DNA of 64,000 nucleotides from Sporosarcina quadrami. Lineage in GTDB: Bacteria > Bacillota > Bacilli > Bacillales_A > Planococcaceae. The stretch spans positions 152,342 through 216,341 of the forward strand of contig NZ_JACSQN010000007.1 of assembly GCF_014836615.1 (NCBI RefSeq), written 5' to 3'. The notes beneath the pieces are model-generated. The model ran no database searches and had not been told where the DNA came from. It saw only the letters and a program-made list of their open reading frames with translations. The translations under genes were made by a program, and so were the position numbers. This document shows positions 27,365-35,262 of the stretch, piece by piece. The stretch's first letter is position 1, and each line of letters starts with the position of its first letter.

Positions 27365-28387
27365 TCATGTTGATTCGCGAATTAACAACGTTGAAGGGAG
27401 CAATGTTTTCAAATCCATCGTCTGTTCATCTGCAATTTGGTTCAGTAATGTTTTTGCTGCTACAACGCCCATTTCATATTGAGGTATTGAGATTGTCGTT
27501 AGTTGTGGTACGACATATTGAGCCATTTCATTGTTGTCGATTCCAACGAACGCAATGTCGCGGGGGATGTCCAAACCGTTCTCACGTGCAGATCTCATGG
27601 CAGCTATCGCCAATAAATCACCTGCGCAAAGAATCGCAGTCGGACGTTCGTTTTCAGGTTTGGCCAATAACTCTTTTGTTTTAACATACGCCTTATTCAT
27701 ACACCATCCAGAATCGATGACGAATGGTTCATGCAGGTCAAAACCAAATTCGGCCATCGCCATTTTGTAACCGCGAAACCGCTTTTCGAACCTCATCTCA
27801 CCGTCAATTTCTCCACCAATGAAACCAATTTTACTATGTCCTCTGCTTGCCAAATGCTCAATCGCCTTGTAAGCAGCACCTTCACGGTCATAATCGACCG
27901 TTGAAATGGAATGATCGCTGTAATTGAAATCGACTCCGACGACAGGGACAAGTTTCTTCATTTCTTGTAGCAGCCCTTCTTCCACTCGGTCAATGAGCAG
28001 AATGCCTTCCACTTCTTTTTCTCTGATCAACCGATGAAAAACGGCTTCATCCTGCAAATCCGACATGCTGATCAGTTCAAGCGTATACCCCGCTTTCGCA
28101 AACGTTTCGCTAATTCCCATGAAGATTTTAGAGAAGTATGGATTTTCGTCCGCAAGCCTCGGACTCGCCAACCAAGCAATCCGATGGGTCCGTTTAATTG
28201 TACTGCTGGCTGAATTCACAAGCCGTCTCGCATGTTCGTTCGGTGTATAACCGAGTTCCTTCACGGCCGACCACACTCTCTTCTTAATATCCGCATCGAC
28301 GTTTCGCGTCGGATCATTCTTGATGACACGCGAGACAGTCGTTACTGACACACCAACATGCTCCGCAATATCTTTCAACCTCACCAT
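27365..28387 (-). CDS. LacI family transcriptional regulator
   Basis: Sugar-responsive repressor of 340 residues. Seen: N-terminal HTH and hinge (MVRLKDIAEHVGVSVTTVSR, then NEHARRLVNS), followed by a periplasmic-binding-protein-like effector domain (VEGILLIDRVE, IGFIGGEIDGEMRFEKRFRG, DIAFVGIDNNEMAQYVVPQL). It lies upstream of, and in the same direction as, the sugar cluster; the CG-centred palindrome in between is its probable operator. A perfect cre-type sequence precedes its own start. Confidence 0.92.
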   Translation of the reverse strand: MVRLKDIAEHVGVSVTTVSRVIKNDPTRNVDADIKKRVWSAVKELGYTPNEHARRLVNSASSTIKRTHRIAWLASPRLADENPYFSKIFMGISETFAKAGYTLELISMSDLQDEAVFHRLIREKEVEGILLIDRVEEGLLQEMKKLVPVVGVDFNYSDHSISTVDYDREGAAYKAIEHLASRGHSKIGFIGGEIDGEMRFEKRFRGYKMAMAEFGFDLHEPFVIDSGWCMNKAYVKTKELLAKPENERPTAILCAGDLLAIAAMRSARENGLDIPRDIAFVGIDNNEMAQYVVPQLTTISIPQYEMGVVAAKTLLNQIADEQTMDLKTLLPSTLLIREST

Positions 28388-28678
28388 TTCATCACTCTTT
28401 TCTTGTAATCGTTTTCAATTCATCTTATTGGATTTATACGACGAAGACAAGATGAGAAAGTGAAAGAGGCTTTTTACCGACATCACGTTGTTAGGTTGTA
28501 GGTACAAGTTAACGGTAATAAAAAATGTTCTCTGAAAATCAGAACATTAATATAATATGAAGTATAAAGACTACTAAACTTGTTGTCAACATCTTTTTGA
28601 AAAATAGGTTGAAGGGATTAGGGCGTGCGCAATAGGCAGCGGCTGCCGATTAATATGTGGCGACAAGCGATCGACAAC
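28388..28678. other. Intergenic stretch before the 21-bp array
   Basis: AT-rich and without a credible ORF. It contains the cre-like site and, around 28518-28548, a hairpin (AATGTTCT / AGAACATT) with a T-run on the minus strand that would stop transcripts entering from the repeat array before the LacI-type gene. Nothing else was recognised. Confidence 0.5.
28404..28417 (-). promoter_or_regulatory. cre-like site upstream of the LacI-type gene
   Basis: On the minus strand TGAAAACGATTACA matches all fixed positions of the CcpA site consensus TGWAANCGNTNWCA. It lies 17 nt upstream of the regulator start, so catabolite repression is likely. It could equally be an autoregulatory LacI operator. Confidence 0.6.
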
Positions 28679-28846
28679 CGCTCAACATCGACCGATAACC
28701 GCTCAACATCGGTCAACAACCGCTCAACATCGACCGACAACCGCTCAACATCGGTCAACAACCGCTCAACATCGGTCAACAAACGCTCAACAACGACCGA
28801 TAACCGCTCAACATCGGCTGATAACCGCTCAACATATTGTCCACTT
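28679..28846 (-). repeat. 21-bp tandem array A1 (8 units)
   Basis: Eight units at exact 21-bp spacing, starts at 28679, 28700, 28721, 28742, 28763, 28784, 28805 and 28826. On the minus strand each contains the core GTTGAGCG; the remaining bases vary, alternating between two versions so that a 42-bp period is also visible. Lies in the gap between the haem-importer ATPase gene and the LacI-type gene. Because 21 is a multiple of three, reading frames stay open, but no ribosome site supports translation. Confidence 0.9.
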
Positions 28847-28851
28847 AGTGA

Positions 28852-29108
28852 TTGCGCGCCCGTAAAAGGTGGGAGTGCGCCCGTATAAGTCGGAAACTCG
28901 CCCGTAAAATGCGATCGCGCGCCCATAAGAGTCCGGGACCCGCCCATAAAGTGCAATCGCGCGCCCGTATAAGTCAGGAGCTCGCCCGTAAAGTGCAATC
29001 GCGCGCCCATAAGAGTCCGGGACCCGCCCATAAAGTGCGATTGCGCGCCCGTATAAGTCGGGAGCTCGCCCGTAAAGTGCAATCGTGCGCCCATAAAAGA
29101 CATAATCC
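28852..29108 (-). repeat. 21-bp tandem array A2 (12 units)
   Basis: Twelve units at exact 21-bp spacing; CGCCCRTA cores start at 28857, 28878, 28899, 28920, 28941, 28962, 28983, 29004, 29025, 29046, 29067 and 29088. On the minus strand the core reads TAYGGGCG. Four consecutive variants form an 84-bp super-unit that repeats. The array ends 4-8 bp from the T-run of the terminator behind the haem-importer ATPase gene. Units share their core with array C at 46942. Confidence 0.92.
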
Positions 29109-29111
29109 ACA

Positions 29112-29147
29112 CAAAAAAACGCCAACCCGTCTCATACATGGTTGACG
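29112..29147 (-). terminator. Terminator of the haem-uptake operon
   Basis: On the minus strand CGTCAACC pairs with GGTTGGCG (one T-G) and is followed by seven T. It lies 10 nt past the ATPase stop codon and abuts array A2. Confidence 0.8.
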
Positions 29148-29156
29148 TCCAGACAA

Positions 29157-29927
29157 TCAAATCCCCACCGGCACTATATACATCCCGGCCTGCTCATCAT
29201 GCTTCACGATGACATCCACACCATAAATCGCCTTAATCGATTCCGCTGTAATGATGTCATCCGGTGCTCCTTTAGCTGCAATCTTGCCGTCTTTCATCGC
29301 TATAATCGTATCGCTATAACGGATGGCTTGGTTAATATCATGCAATACCATGACGATTGAGATGCCATGCTGTTTATTCAACGAACGGACGAGGTCCAGC
29401 AATTCATATTGATAATAAATATCAAGATACGTCGTCGGTTCATCCAAAAACAGATACGGTGTCTGCTGCGTCAATGCCATCGCAATCCATACGCGCTGCA
29501 ACTGGCCGCCAGATAGCTGATCGATCGGACTCTTCCGCTTATCCAGCAGATTTGTGCTCGCAAGTGCCCATTCGACCGCTTCCTCATCTTCTTTCGTCGA
29601 CGAGGAAAATAAACTCTTGTAAGGGATCCGTCCATATGCCGTCAATTTCTCGACAGTCATATCAGACGGCGCATTGTTTTGCTGATGGACGACAGCCAGC
29701 CGTTTCGCCAATTCTTTCGGTTTGAAATCGGTCAATGCTTTCCCATCCAGCACAACTTCACCGCTCTGTGGATTATAGTGATTGGACAGAACGCCAAGTA
29801 ACGTCGATTTTCCGCAGCCATTCGGCCCGATAATCGTTGTCACCTTCCCCGTTTCAATCGAACTGTCGATGCCGTGCAGAATCGTCGACTTCTTGTCATA
29901 TGAAAACGTCACATCTTTAATATCCAT
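29157..29927 (-). CDS. Iron/haem ABC transporter ATP-binding protein (FecE/FhuC type)
   Basis: ATPase of the haem or siderophore importer, about 256 residues. Seen: Walker A GPNGCGKSTLLGVL near residue 35, HQQNNAPSDMTVEKLTAYGR, signature LSGGQLQRVWIAMAL, Walker B LFLDEPTTYLD and switch HDINQAIRYSD, all characteristic of the FecE group. The start is uncertain: ATG 29927 gives the usual family N-terminus MDIKDVTFSYD, while a GTG at 29939 overlaps the permease gene further. Last gene of the operon. Confidence 0.9.
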   Translation of the reverse strand: MDIKDVTFSYDKKSTILHGIDSSIETGKVTTIIGPNGCGKSTLLGVLSNHYNPQSGEVVLDGKALTDFKPKELAKRLAVVHQQNNAPSDMTVEKLTAYGRIPYKSLFSSSTKEDEEAVEWALASTNLLDKRKSPIDQLSGGQLQRVWIAMALTQQTPYLFLDEPTTYLDIYYQYELLDLVRSLNKQHGISIVMVLHDINQAIRYSDTIIAMKDGKIAAKGAPDDIITAESIKAIYGVDVIVKHDEQAGMYIVPVGI

Positions 29928-30909
29928 AAATGCGATCACTCTTTCTCAACATGAATATGAGGAATGGACCTCCGATTACCGCCACGATAATTGAGGCTGG
30001 GATCTCGTTCGGTGCAATCAACACCCGTCCAAGCGTATCCGCAAGCAGTATGAGAAGTGCGCCTGCAAGTGCGGAAAACGGGATCAGCACTTTATGGTCA
30101 TTGCCGACAAGCGTCCTGCCGATATGTGGGACGAGCAAACCGACAAACGCAAACATTCCCGCGATAGCTGTAGCGACTGACGCCAACAACACAGCAATCA
30201 ATGCAATAACGAAACGCGCTAGATTAACATTGACGCCTAGGCTTTTAGCAGTCTTATCTTCAAGTGCTAAATAGTTGCACCATTTAAACACGAAAAATGA
30301 CAGGACGATGCCGATGCTGCCATATAGAGCGATCACATGGACATCATCCCACTTCTTCATCGTCAAATTCGATGTCGTCACTTGACTCATCGACTGCGTC
30401 AATCCACCGCCACTGAACCCGATTGCCTGACTGAGCCCTGTGAATAATGCATTGATCGCGATACCGATCAGAATCATCCGTAACGGATCAAGTCCTGATT
30501 TCCACGACAGTGAATAGACGAGCAGGAACGCAATCGCTCCGCCGATAAACGCAAATAATGGAACAAAAAAGAATAACGTCGGGAAAAACGCGACAAGCAC
30601 AATCGACATGAAACTTGCGCCTGCTGAAACCCCGATAATTCCAGGATCGGCGAGTGGATTACGCATGACCGCCTGCAACAGAACTCCCGCAACCGACAAC
30701 GCTGCCCCTGCGACAACCGCAATCAAAATCCGCGGCAATCGCAAATCTTTAATGATTGCTACATTATCATCCGTTCCTGTTAACAATCCCCGGATCAGCT
30801 CAAACTGCGTCACTTGTATGCTTCCCGTGAGCGCCGATTGTACAAAAACGATAATGAGCAATGCAATGACAATTATGAAACTGAAAAACTTCTTATTCAT
30901 CCAAGACAT
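29917..30909 (-). CDS. Iron/haem ABC transporter permease (FecCD family, IsdF-like)
   Basis: Membrane channel of the importer, about 330 residues with some ten hydrophobic segments. Seen: LRLPRILIAVVAGAALSVAG, LLQAVMRNPLADPGIIGVSA and FVGLLVPHIGRTLVG, diagnostic of FecCD permeases. ATG 30909 is preferred because AAGGCGGG lies upstream; the earlier in-frame ATG at 30927 overlaps the binding-protein stop by 4 nt and cannot be excluded. It overlaps the ATPase gene at its 3' end. Confidence 0.9.
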   Translation of the reverse strand: MSWMNKKFFSFIIVIALLIIVFVQSALTGSIQVTQFELIRGLLTGTDDNVAIIKDLRLPRILIAVVAGAALSVAGVLLQAVMRNPLADPGIIGVSAGASFMSIVLVAFFPTLFFFVPLFAFIGGAIAFLLVYSLSWKSGLDPLRMILIGIAINALFTGLSQAIGFSGGGLTQSMSQVTTSNLTMKKWDDVHVIALYGSIGIVLSFFVFKWCNYLALEDKTAKSLGVNVNLARFVIALIAVLLASVATAIAGMFAFVGLLVPHIGRTLVGNDHKVLIPFSALAGALLILLADTLGRVLIAPNEIPASIIVAVIGGPFLIFMLRKSDRIYGY

Positions 30910-30923
30910 TTTGCTACCCGCCT

Positions 30924-31805
30924 TCATTGCTCGGGATAGAGCATCTTCTGCAGCTCAACCAGCGCTTCTGATGCCGCCAAGTTGCCCGTCGTTCCAAACA
31001 GCTGCTCCTCCAGATCATACACCCGACCATTTTTCACAGCATCGAAATGCTTCCAAATATCATTCCCACGAAACTCCTCATCGAACATCGCTACAACTTG
31101 TTCAGGCATGCCATGAGCGGCCCGCAAAATGACATCTGGTTCCGCCTGCTGCAAATACTCTGTATTGGACGATAAAAACTCGACATCCTCGCCCGTAATC
31201 ACATTCACACCGCCGCTGCGCTTCACTAGATCTCCGATGTACGAATGTTCCGTTGCAACGAGATAGCTGCCCGGAATCCCCATCAGAATGAGCACTTTCG
31301 GTTGCTTCTTGCCTTTAATCGCTTCCGCAATCGAAGCAGACTTTTCCTCGAACTCAGCAATGATCGCTTCGGCCTGCTCCACTCTGTCGTACTTTTCCCC
31401 GATGCGCATGATTTCTGCGTGCATCGCGTCGATACTCTCGAGATCTGCATACGTCATATCGATGCCGCGGTCATCAAACATCTCTTGCAAGTCATATTTC
31501 AATGTCGTCACCGAATAGATTTCTGTCGGCTTCAACGCTAACAGTGTTTCCATATCGGGACTCATCGGGTTGCCGACTTCTTTCGCGTCTGTATAACGGT
31601 CAGGCAGATCTTTATAGCTTGAAGGGACACCGACAAGATCGATATCCAGTGCATCCATGATTTCAGTCAGCGCAACAGTCGTGGCGACAATGCGATCACC
31701 GTCTTTTTGGATGTCACCGATTCCGGTTGCGGCACTTTCGTCTTGGGAACAGGCAGCCAGCATCAGCAATAAAGCTATACCAGCCAGACCTAGGGCTTTT
31801 TTCAT
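30924..31805 (-). CDS. isdE: Haem-binding lipoprotein of the importer (IsdE-like)
   Basis: Lipid-anchored haem receptor handing haem to the permease, 293 residues. Seen: signal with lipobox MLAAC near residue 18, ATTVALTEIMDALDIDLVGV, then VGNPMSPDMETLLALKPTEI, which matches IsdE proteins closely (the NPMSPDME stretch is characteristic), and a C-terminal half with GIPGSYLVATEHSYIGDLVK. Start set at ATG 31805 after GAGGAG; the upstream in-frame extension overlaps the NEAT gene and lacks a signal peptide. The NEAT neighbours make haem the likely ligand. Confidence 0.88.
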   Translation of the reverse strand: MKKALGLAGIALLLMLAACSQDESAATGIGDIQKDGDRIVATTVALTEIMDALDIDLVGVPSSYKDLPDRYTDAKEVGNPMSPDMETLLALKPTEIYSVTTLKYDLQEMFDDRGIDMTYADLESIDAMHAEIMRIGEKYDRVEQAEAIIAEFEEKSASIAEAIKGKKQPKVLILMGIPGSYLVATEHSYIGDLVKRSGGVNVITGEDVEFLSSNTEYLQQAEPDVILRAAHGMPEQVVAMFDEEFRGNDIWKHFDAVKNGRVYDLEEQLFGTTGNLAASEALVELQKMLYPEQ

Positions 31806-31833
31806 TTCAGACAACTCCTCATTACGCCTGCAT

Positions 31834-32814
31834 TCACTTGCGAGCGCGTTTCTTTGAAGCGAAGAACGCCGCAAGACCAGCAATCAGTGCGATTAGGACA
31901 ACTGCTAGAGTGATGAATAATCCCATGTTTGAACTTTCATCTTTGTCGCTGTCCACTTCACCCACAGCCGATTCCTCGATTGTCGGTTCTTCATCCACTT
32001 CCACTTCTTCTTCAATCTCCGAGTCAGCCGGATCTTCTTCAACTGTGGCGTCATCCTCGGCTTCCGTACTGTCCGTTTCCGTCTTTCCGGAATCGGCTTT
32101 CTCATCTTCCTCTTTTTCAGAAACGGCTTTCTCTTCCTTCTCGACTACCAGACCTTTATCTTCCGTCTTCGAAACTTCTTCCTTTTTATCGGAAGGCTTG
32201 GATTCCGGTTTAGCCTCTGGTTTTGTCTGCGGCTTGCTCTCTGGCTTCGTTTCAGGTTTTGCTTGTGGCTTCGTTTCAGGCTTCACTTCAGGCTTTGTGA
32301 CCGGTTTTGCAGGTGGTTTCTCCTCTTTCGCAGGAGGCGTCACGACCGGCTTCTCTGGTGCTGGAATGGAAGCTGTATTGAATTTAAAGCGGATATCATA
32401 TTCATTATCATAATTAAAGCCTGGTATGCCCGTTACGATAATATGGATTTTAGCATTGACGAGTTGATTCAGATCCGCCACATCGAACTTAACGACACGT
32501 TTATCAGAACCTGTATTCTCACTAATGACCTGTACATCTCGGCCATTCACTTTGAAATATTGCCACCAGGAACTGTTGTTCAACGTTACAGTCACAGTCG
32601 CTTTATCATTTTGTATATGCACTTTCGCGGGACTTACCATATAATCGGCAGTCGTTGATACTTCATTGCCTTTATCTTTAAGCACCGTGAACGGAACCGT
32701 GTACTCCCCATCCGCAAAAGTCGTCGCCGCAGAAGCTTGCATCGGTACCGTTGCGATAATGGAAAACGCGAGCAGGAATGCGATCATCACCGAAAAACTT
32801 TTTTTCGTATTCAT
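31834..32814 (-). CDS. NEAT-domain haem-binding surface protein with C-terminal membrane tail
   Basis: Cell-surface haem receptor or relay, 326 residues. Seen: signal peptide ending ASA near residue 29, one NEAT domain (about 32-150) with the haem-pocket helix SSWWQYFKV and the strand motif YDNEYDIRF carrying the YxxxY pair. A long disordered stretch follows (Lys-Pro repeats, then acidic, about 155-290), ending in a hydrophobic segment and KKRARK. No LPXTG or NPXTG sortase motif precedes the membrane segment, so it is anchored by the membrane helix rather than by sortase. Second-to-third NEAT gene of the operon, directly before isdE. Confidence 0.9.
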   Translation of the reverse strand: MNTKKSFSVMIAFLLAFSIIATVPMQASAATTFADGEYTVPFTVLKDKGNEVSTTADYMVSPAKVHIQNDKATVTVTLNNSSWWQYFKVNGRDVQVISENTGSDKRVVKFDVADLNQLVNAKIHIIVTGIPGFNYDNEYDIRFKFNTASIPAPEKPVVTPPAKEEKPPAKPVTKPEVKPETKPQAKPETKPESKPQTKPEAKPESKPSDKKEEVSKTEDKGLVVEKEEKAVSEKEEDEKADSGKTETDSTEAEDDATVEEDPADSEIEEEVEVDEEPTIEESAVGEVDSDKDESSNMGLFITLAVVLIALIAGLAAFFASKKRARK

Positions 32815-32889
32815 CGTAGACTCCTTCAGTTATATACACACAACGCCGGCTGTCACTTGGATCAGTGACGCCGGCAATGGAGTGTGTAA

Positions 32890-34398
32890 TTATTTAATTG
32901 CTTCTAACATGTTGTAAACCATCTTCATCGCATGCGCGCGAGTTGCGCCCATTTTCGGTTCGAACATTTTCTTGCCTTTGACTTCATTGCCGTCAATGAT
33001 GCCTAGACCTGCAGCCAATGCTACAGATTCTTTCGCGTAGTCATTGATGTGCGCTTCGTCAGCGAATACGATATCCGATTTTACGTTTTCAAGAACTGTT
33101 GCATCTTTATATTCGATTGCGCGGATAATCATTGTCGCCATCTGCTGACGCGTAATTTCTGCGTTCGGATTGAATTTACCATTGTCCCCGTTGATGATGC
33201 CTGCACGGTGTGCTGCTTCAACTTCCTGGACGATGTTCGTCATTTCTTTTGATACGTCAGAGAATGTTCCTTCCGCATCTTGCTTCGGAAGATCCAATGC
33301 ACGTGCGATGACCAATGCAAATTGGCTTCTCGTCATTTTATCGTTCGGTGCAAATGTATCTGCAGTCTTCCCTTTGACGAATCCTTTTGAAGCAAGTGCT
33401 TCGATATATGGCTTCGCCCATGTGTTATTAATATCCTTGAAAGTTACTGGAACTTCGATTTCTTCTTCTGGCTCTTCAGTTGGTTCTTCTTCAGTCACTA
33501 CAGGCTTCATGCTGTCTTGGTCAAGAACTAGACGGGCTTTGTAGTGGCCTGTGTGGTTTGCTTGAGCAACAAAAACGGTAAAGCTCATATCAACTGTAGT
33601 TGCAAGATCTGCAACTTCGAATGAAACAATGCGGCTGTTTGCTGCTTCATCAACACTCACGACTGTTGCATCAACAAATTCGCCGTCTTTCTTCACTTGT
33701 ACTTCAGTAATCTGCTCGTTATTCGTCAACTTCAATGAAACTGTTTTCTTACCGTCTTTCACAGAGACCATTGCAGGTGTTTCCATATATCTCATCATGG
33801 AAGAATCCTTCTCTTCCTCTTCATGCAATACTTTATAACCGATTGTATACTCGCCATCTTCTACAGAAACTTCAGGTGTTTCCGGTTTCTCTGTTTCCGG
33901 TTTTTCTGTTTCAGGCTTATCAGTTTCAGGCTTTCCAGTTGGAACGTTACTGCTATCGATGACGAATCGCAGGTCATACACGTGATCGTATGGTGGCATA
34001 CCTGGGATTCCAGTAACGATAATATGTGCTTTAACATTTACAGGCTTCGTGTAATCCTTTAATTCAAACTTTACAACTCTTGAATCTTTGTCTTCGCTAA
34101 CGACTGTCGTATCGACGAAATCTTTACCGTCTTGTACTTTCAATGACTGCCAGAACTGGCTTTGAAGAAGTGTGACATAAGCAAACGCCTTACCGTCTTC
34201 AATTTTCACTGTCAACGGACTCTTCAAATAATCGCCTGCAGTAGATTTTTCATCAACATCTTGCTTCCACACTTTAAAAGGCATTTCATAAGCATGCTCT
34301 TTTTGCCCCTCCGTCTCAGCAGCTGATGAAGGTAATGCTGGTAACGCTGTAAATACTAATAGAATTGCTGTTAAAAACACCATAAGATTTTTCTTCAT
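32890..34398 (-). CDS. S-layer-anchored protein with two NEAT domains and three SLH domains
   Basis: Surface haem-scavenging protein, 502 residues. Seen: signal peptide, NEAT 1 (about 38-150) with SQFWQSLKV and the YDHVYDLRF haem motif, a PETEKPETEK linker, NEAT 2 (about 178-300), and three SLH domains (about 325-500; VTFKDINNTWAKPYIEALAS, GTFSDVSKE, IVFADEAHINDYA) that bind the secondary cell-wall polymer. In NEAT 2 the corresponding strand reads HTGHYKARL and the pocket helix NEQITEVQV, so the first tyrosine and the aromatic helix are missing; it may not bind haem. NEAT-SLH architecture resembles BslK of Bacillus anthracis. Confidence 0.92.
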   Translation of the reverse strand: MKKNLMVFLTAILLVFTALPALPSSAAETEGQKEHAYEMPFKVWKQDVDEKSTAGDYLKSPLTVKIEDGKAFAYVTLLQSQFWQSLKVQDGKDFVDTTVVSEDKDSRVVKFELKDYTKPVNVKAHIIVTGIPGMPPYDHVYDLRFVIDSSNVPTGKPETDKPETEKPETEKPETPEVSVEDGEYTIGYKVLHEEEEKDSSMMRYMETPAMVSVKDGKKTVSLKLTNNEQITEVQVKKDGEFVDATVVSVDEAANSRIVSFEVADLATTVDMSFTVFVAQANHTGHYKARLVLDQDSMKPVVTEEEPTEEPEEEIEVPVTFKDINNTWAKPYIEALASKGFVKGKTADTFAPNDKMTRSQFALVIARALDLPKQDAEGTFSDVSKEMTNIVQEVEAAHRAGIINGDNGKFNPNAEITRQQMATMIIRAIEYKDATVLENVKSDIVFADEAHINDYAKESVALAAGLGIIDGNEVKGKKMFEPKMGATRAHAMKMVYNMLEAIK

Positions 34399-34413
34399 TC
34401 GTCTCTTCTCCTC

Positions 34414-35016
34414 TTAAGTTCTATTCTTTTTCTTGGATCGCGTCATAATGACAGCTGCCCCAATGAGCACAGCCGCAATCATCGCCAACACAATATATAG
34501 GGTATTGCCTGTAGTACCTGTAGTGGAAGACTCGATCCATCCCGCTTCATCAGAAGTGGCAGAATCCAAGTCGACATTGATACGGACCGTATACGCATGA
34601 TCATATACCGGTTCCATCTCTTCGATGAGGACATGCATTTTCATCGGGAAAGGTTCTGCAGCATCGTTTTCCAATGTAAACTGAACGATACGCGTATCAG
34701 CTTCTTCATCTTCACTGACGACGTCAACATCTTTGAACTGATCGCCATTTCGAGATTGTAGCTCCTTCACCCATGTGCTATGGTTGACAGTAAATTGCAT
34801 GTAACGTTTATCACCATCAACTTTCAACAATGCCGGCTTCTCAAAGTAGTCATTGCCGATCGAAACCGAATCGCGATCCCCTTGCAATAACTCGTAATTG
34901 ACAGAGTAAATTCCGTCAGACAATTGCTTAGCGAGAGCCTTAGGCAATTGAATAATACTTGACAAGCCTATGATAAAAACGGTGCACAATAGAACTGGAA
35001 ACCACTTTCTAATCAT
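34414..35016 (-). CDS. NEAT-domain haem-binding protein with C-terminal membrane tail (IsdC-like)
   Basis: First gene of the haem-uptake operon, 200 residues. Seen: signal peptide ending KALA near residue 29, one NEAT domain (about 32-155) with STWVKELQS and the haem motif YDHAYTVRI, a short TGTTGNT spacer, a hydrophobic segment (about 172-191) and RSKKKNRT. As in its neighbour, no recognisable sortase signal is present. A GGAGG site lies just upstream of ATG 35016. A Fur-box-like sequence lies about 50 nt upstream. Confidence 0.9.
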   Translation of the reverse strand: MIRKWFPVLLCTVFIIGLSSIIQLPKALAKQLSDGIYSVNYELLQGDRDSVSIGNDYFEKPALLKVDGDKRYMQFTVNHSTWVKELQSRNGDQFKDVDVVSEDEEADTRIVQFTLENDAAEPFPMKMHVLIEEMEPVYDHAYTVRINVDLDSATSDEAGWIESSTTGTTGNTLYIVLAMIAAVLIGAAVIMTRSKKKNRT

Positions 35017-35063
35017 GTCAACTTACCTCCTCACATGCATAACCCTTCCATAAATCTAACAAA

Positions 35064-35078
35064 TGAGAACGATTATCA
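35064..35078. promoter_or_regulatory. Fur box upstream of the haem-uptake operon
   Basis: TGAGAACGATTATCA matches the 7-1-7 Fur consensus TGATAATNATTATCA with two mismatches. Its position, 48-62 nt upstream of the first NEAT gene, fits iron repression of the operon. Confidence 0.75.
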
Positions 35079-35205
35079 TTTAATCCTCTTCTATAATAAC
35101 TGATAGATTGAAATTTTAATAGCCTTAAACGTAGCAGTCACAAAAAGTTCATAAAGGTGTGGGCGTTGCGTGGCAAAACACATCTTTTGATTCATTTCCA
35201 ACATT

Positions 35206-35244
35206 AAAAAGACAGGTGAGGGATAACCTCTCTCCTGCCTTTTT
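35206..35244. terminator. Terminator after the catalase-like gene
   Basis: Imperfect stem AAAAAGACAGGTGAG / CTCTCCTGCCTTTTT with T-runs on both strands, 19 nt past the stop codon. Confidence 0.7.
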
Positions 35245-35262
35245 AGGGTGTCGATTATTCTG

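Noticed and set aside
28679..29108. CRISPR array
   Set aside because: No constant repeat alternating with unique spacers of 30 bp or more, and no cas genes. The conserved part is 8 bp within a 21-bp unit.
28618..29160. Long open frames on both strands across the 21-bp arrays (heptad-like repeats such as YGRAIAL and VERLLTD)
   Set aside because: A 21-bp period keeps all frames open. No ribosome site or plausible start exists, one frame begins inside a terminator, and different frames are open at the three loci, so this is DNA repeat structure and not a protein.
31806..31883. 26-residue N-terminal extension of the IsdE-like protein
   Set aside because: It would bury the lipoprotein signal. 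ATG 31805 has GAGGAG upstream.
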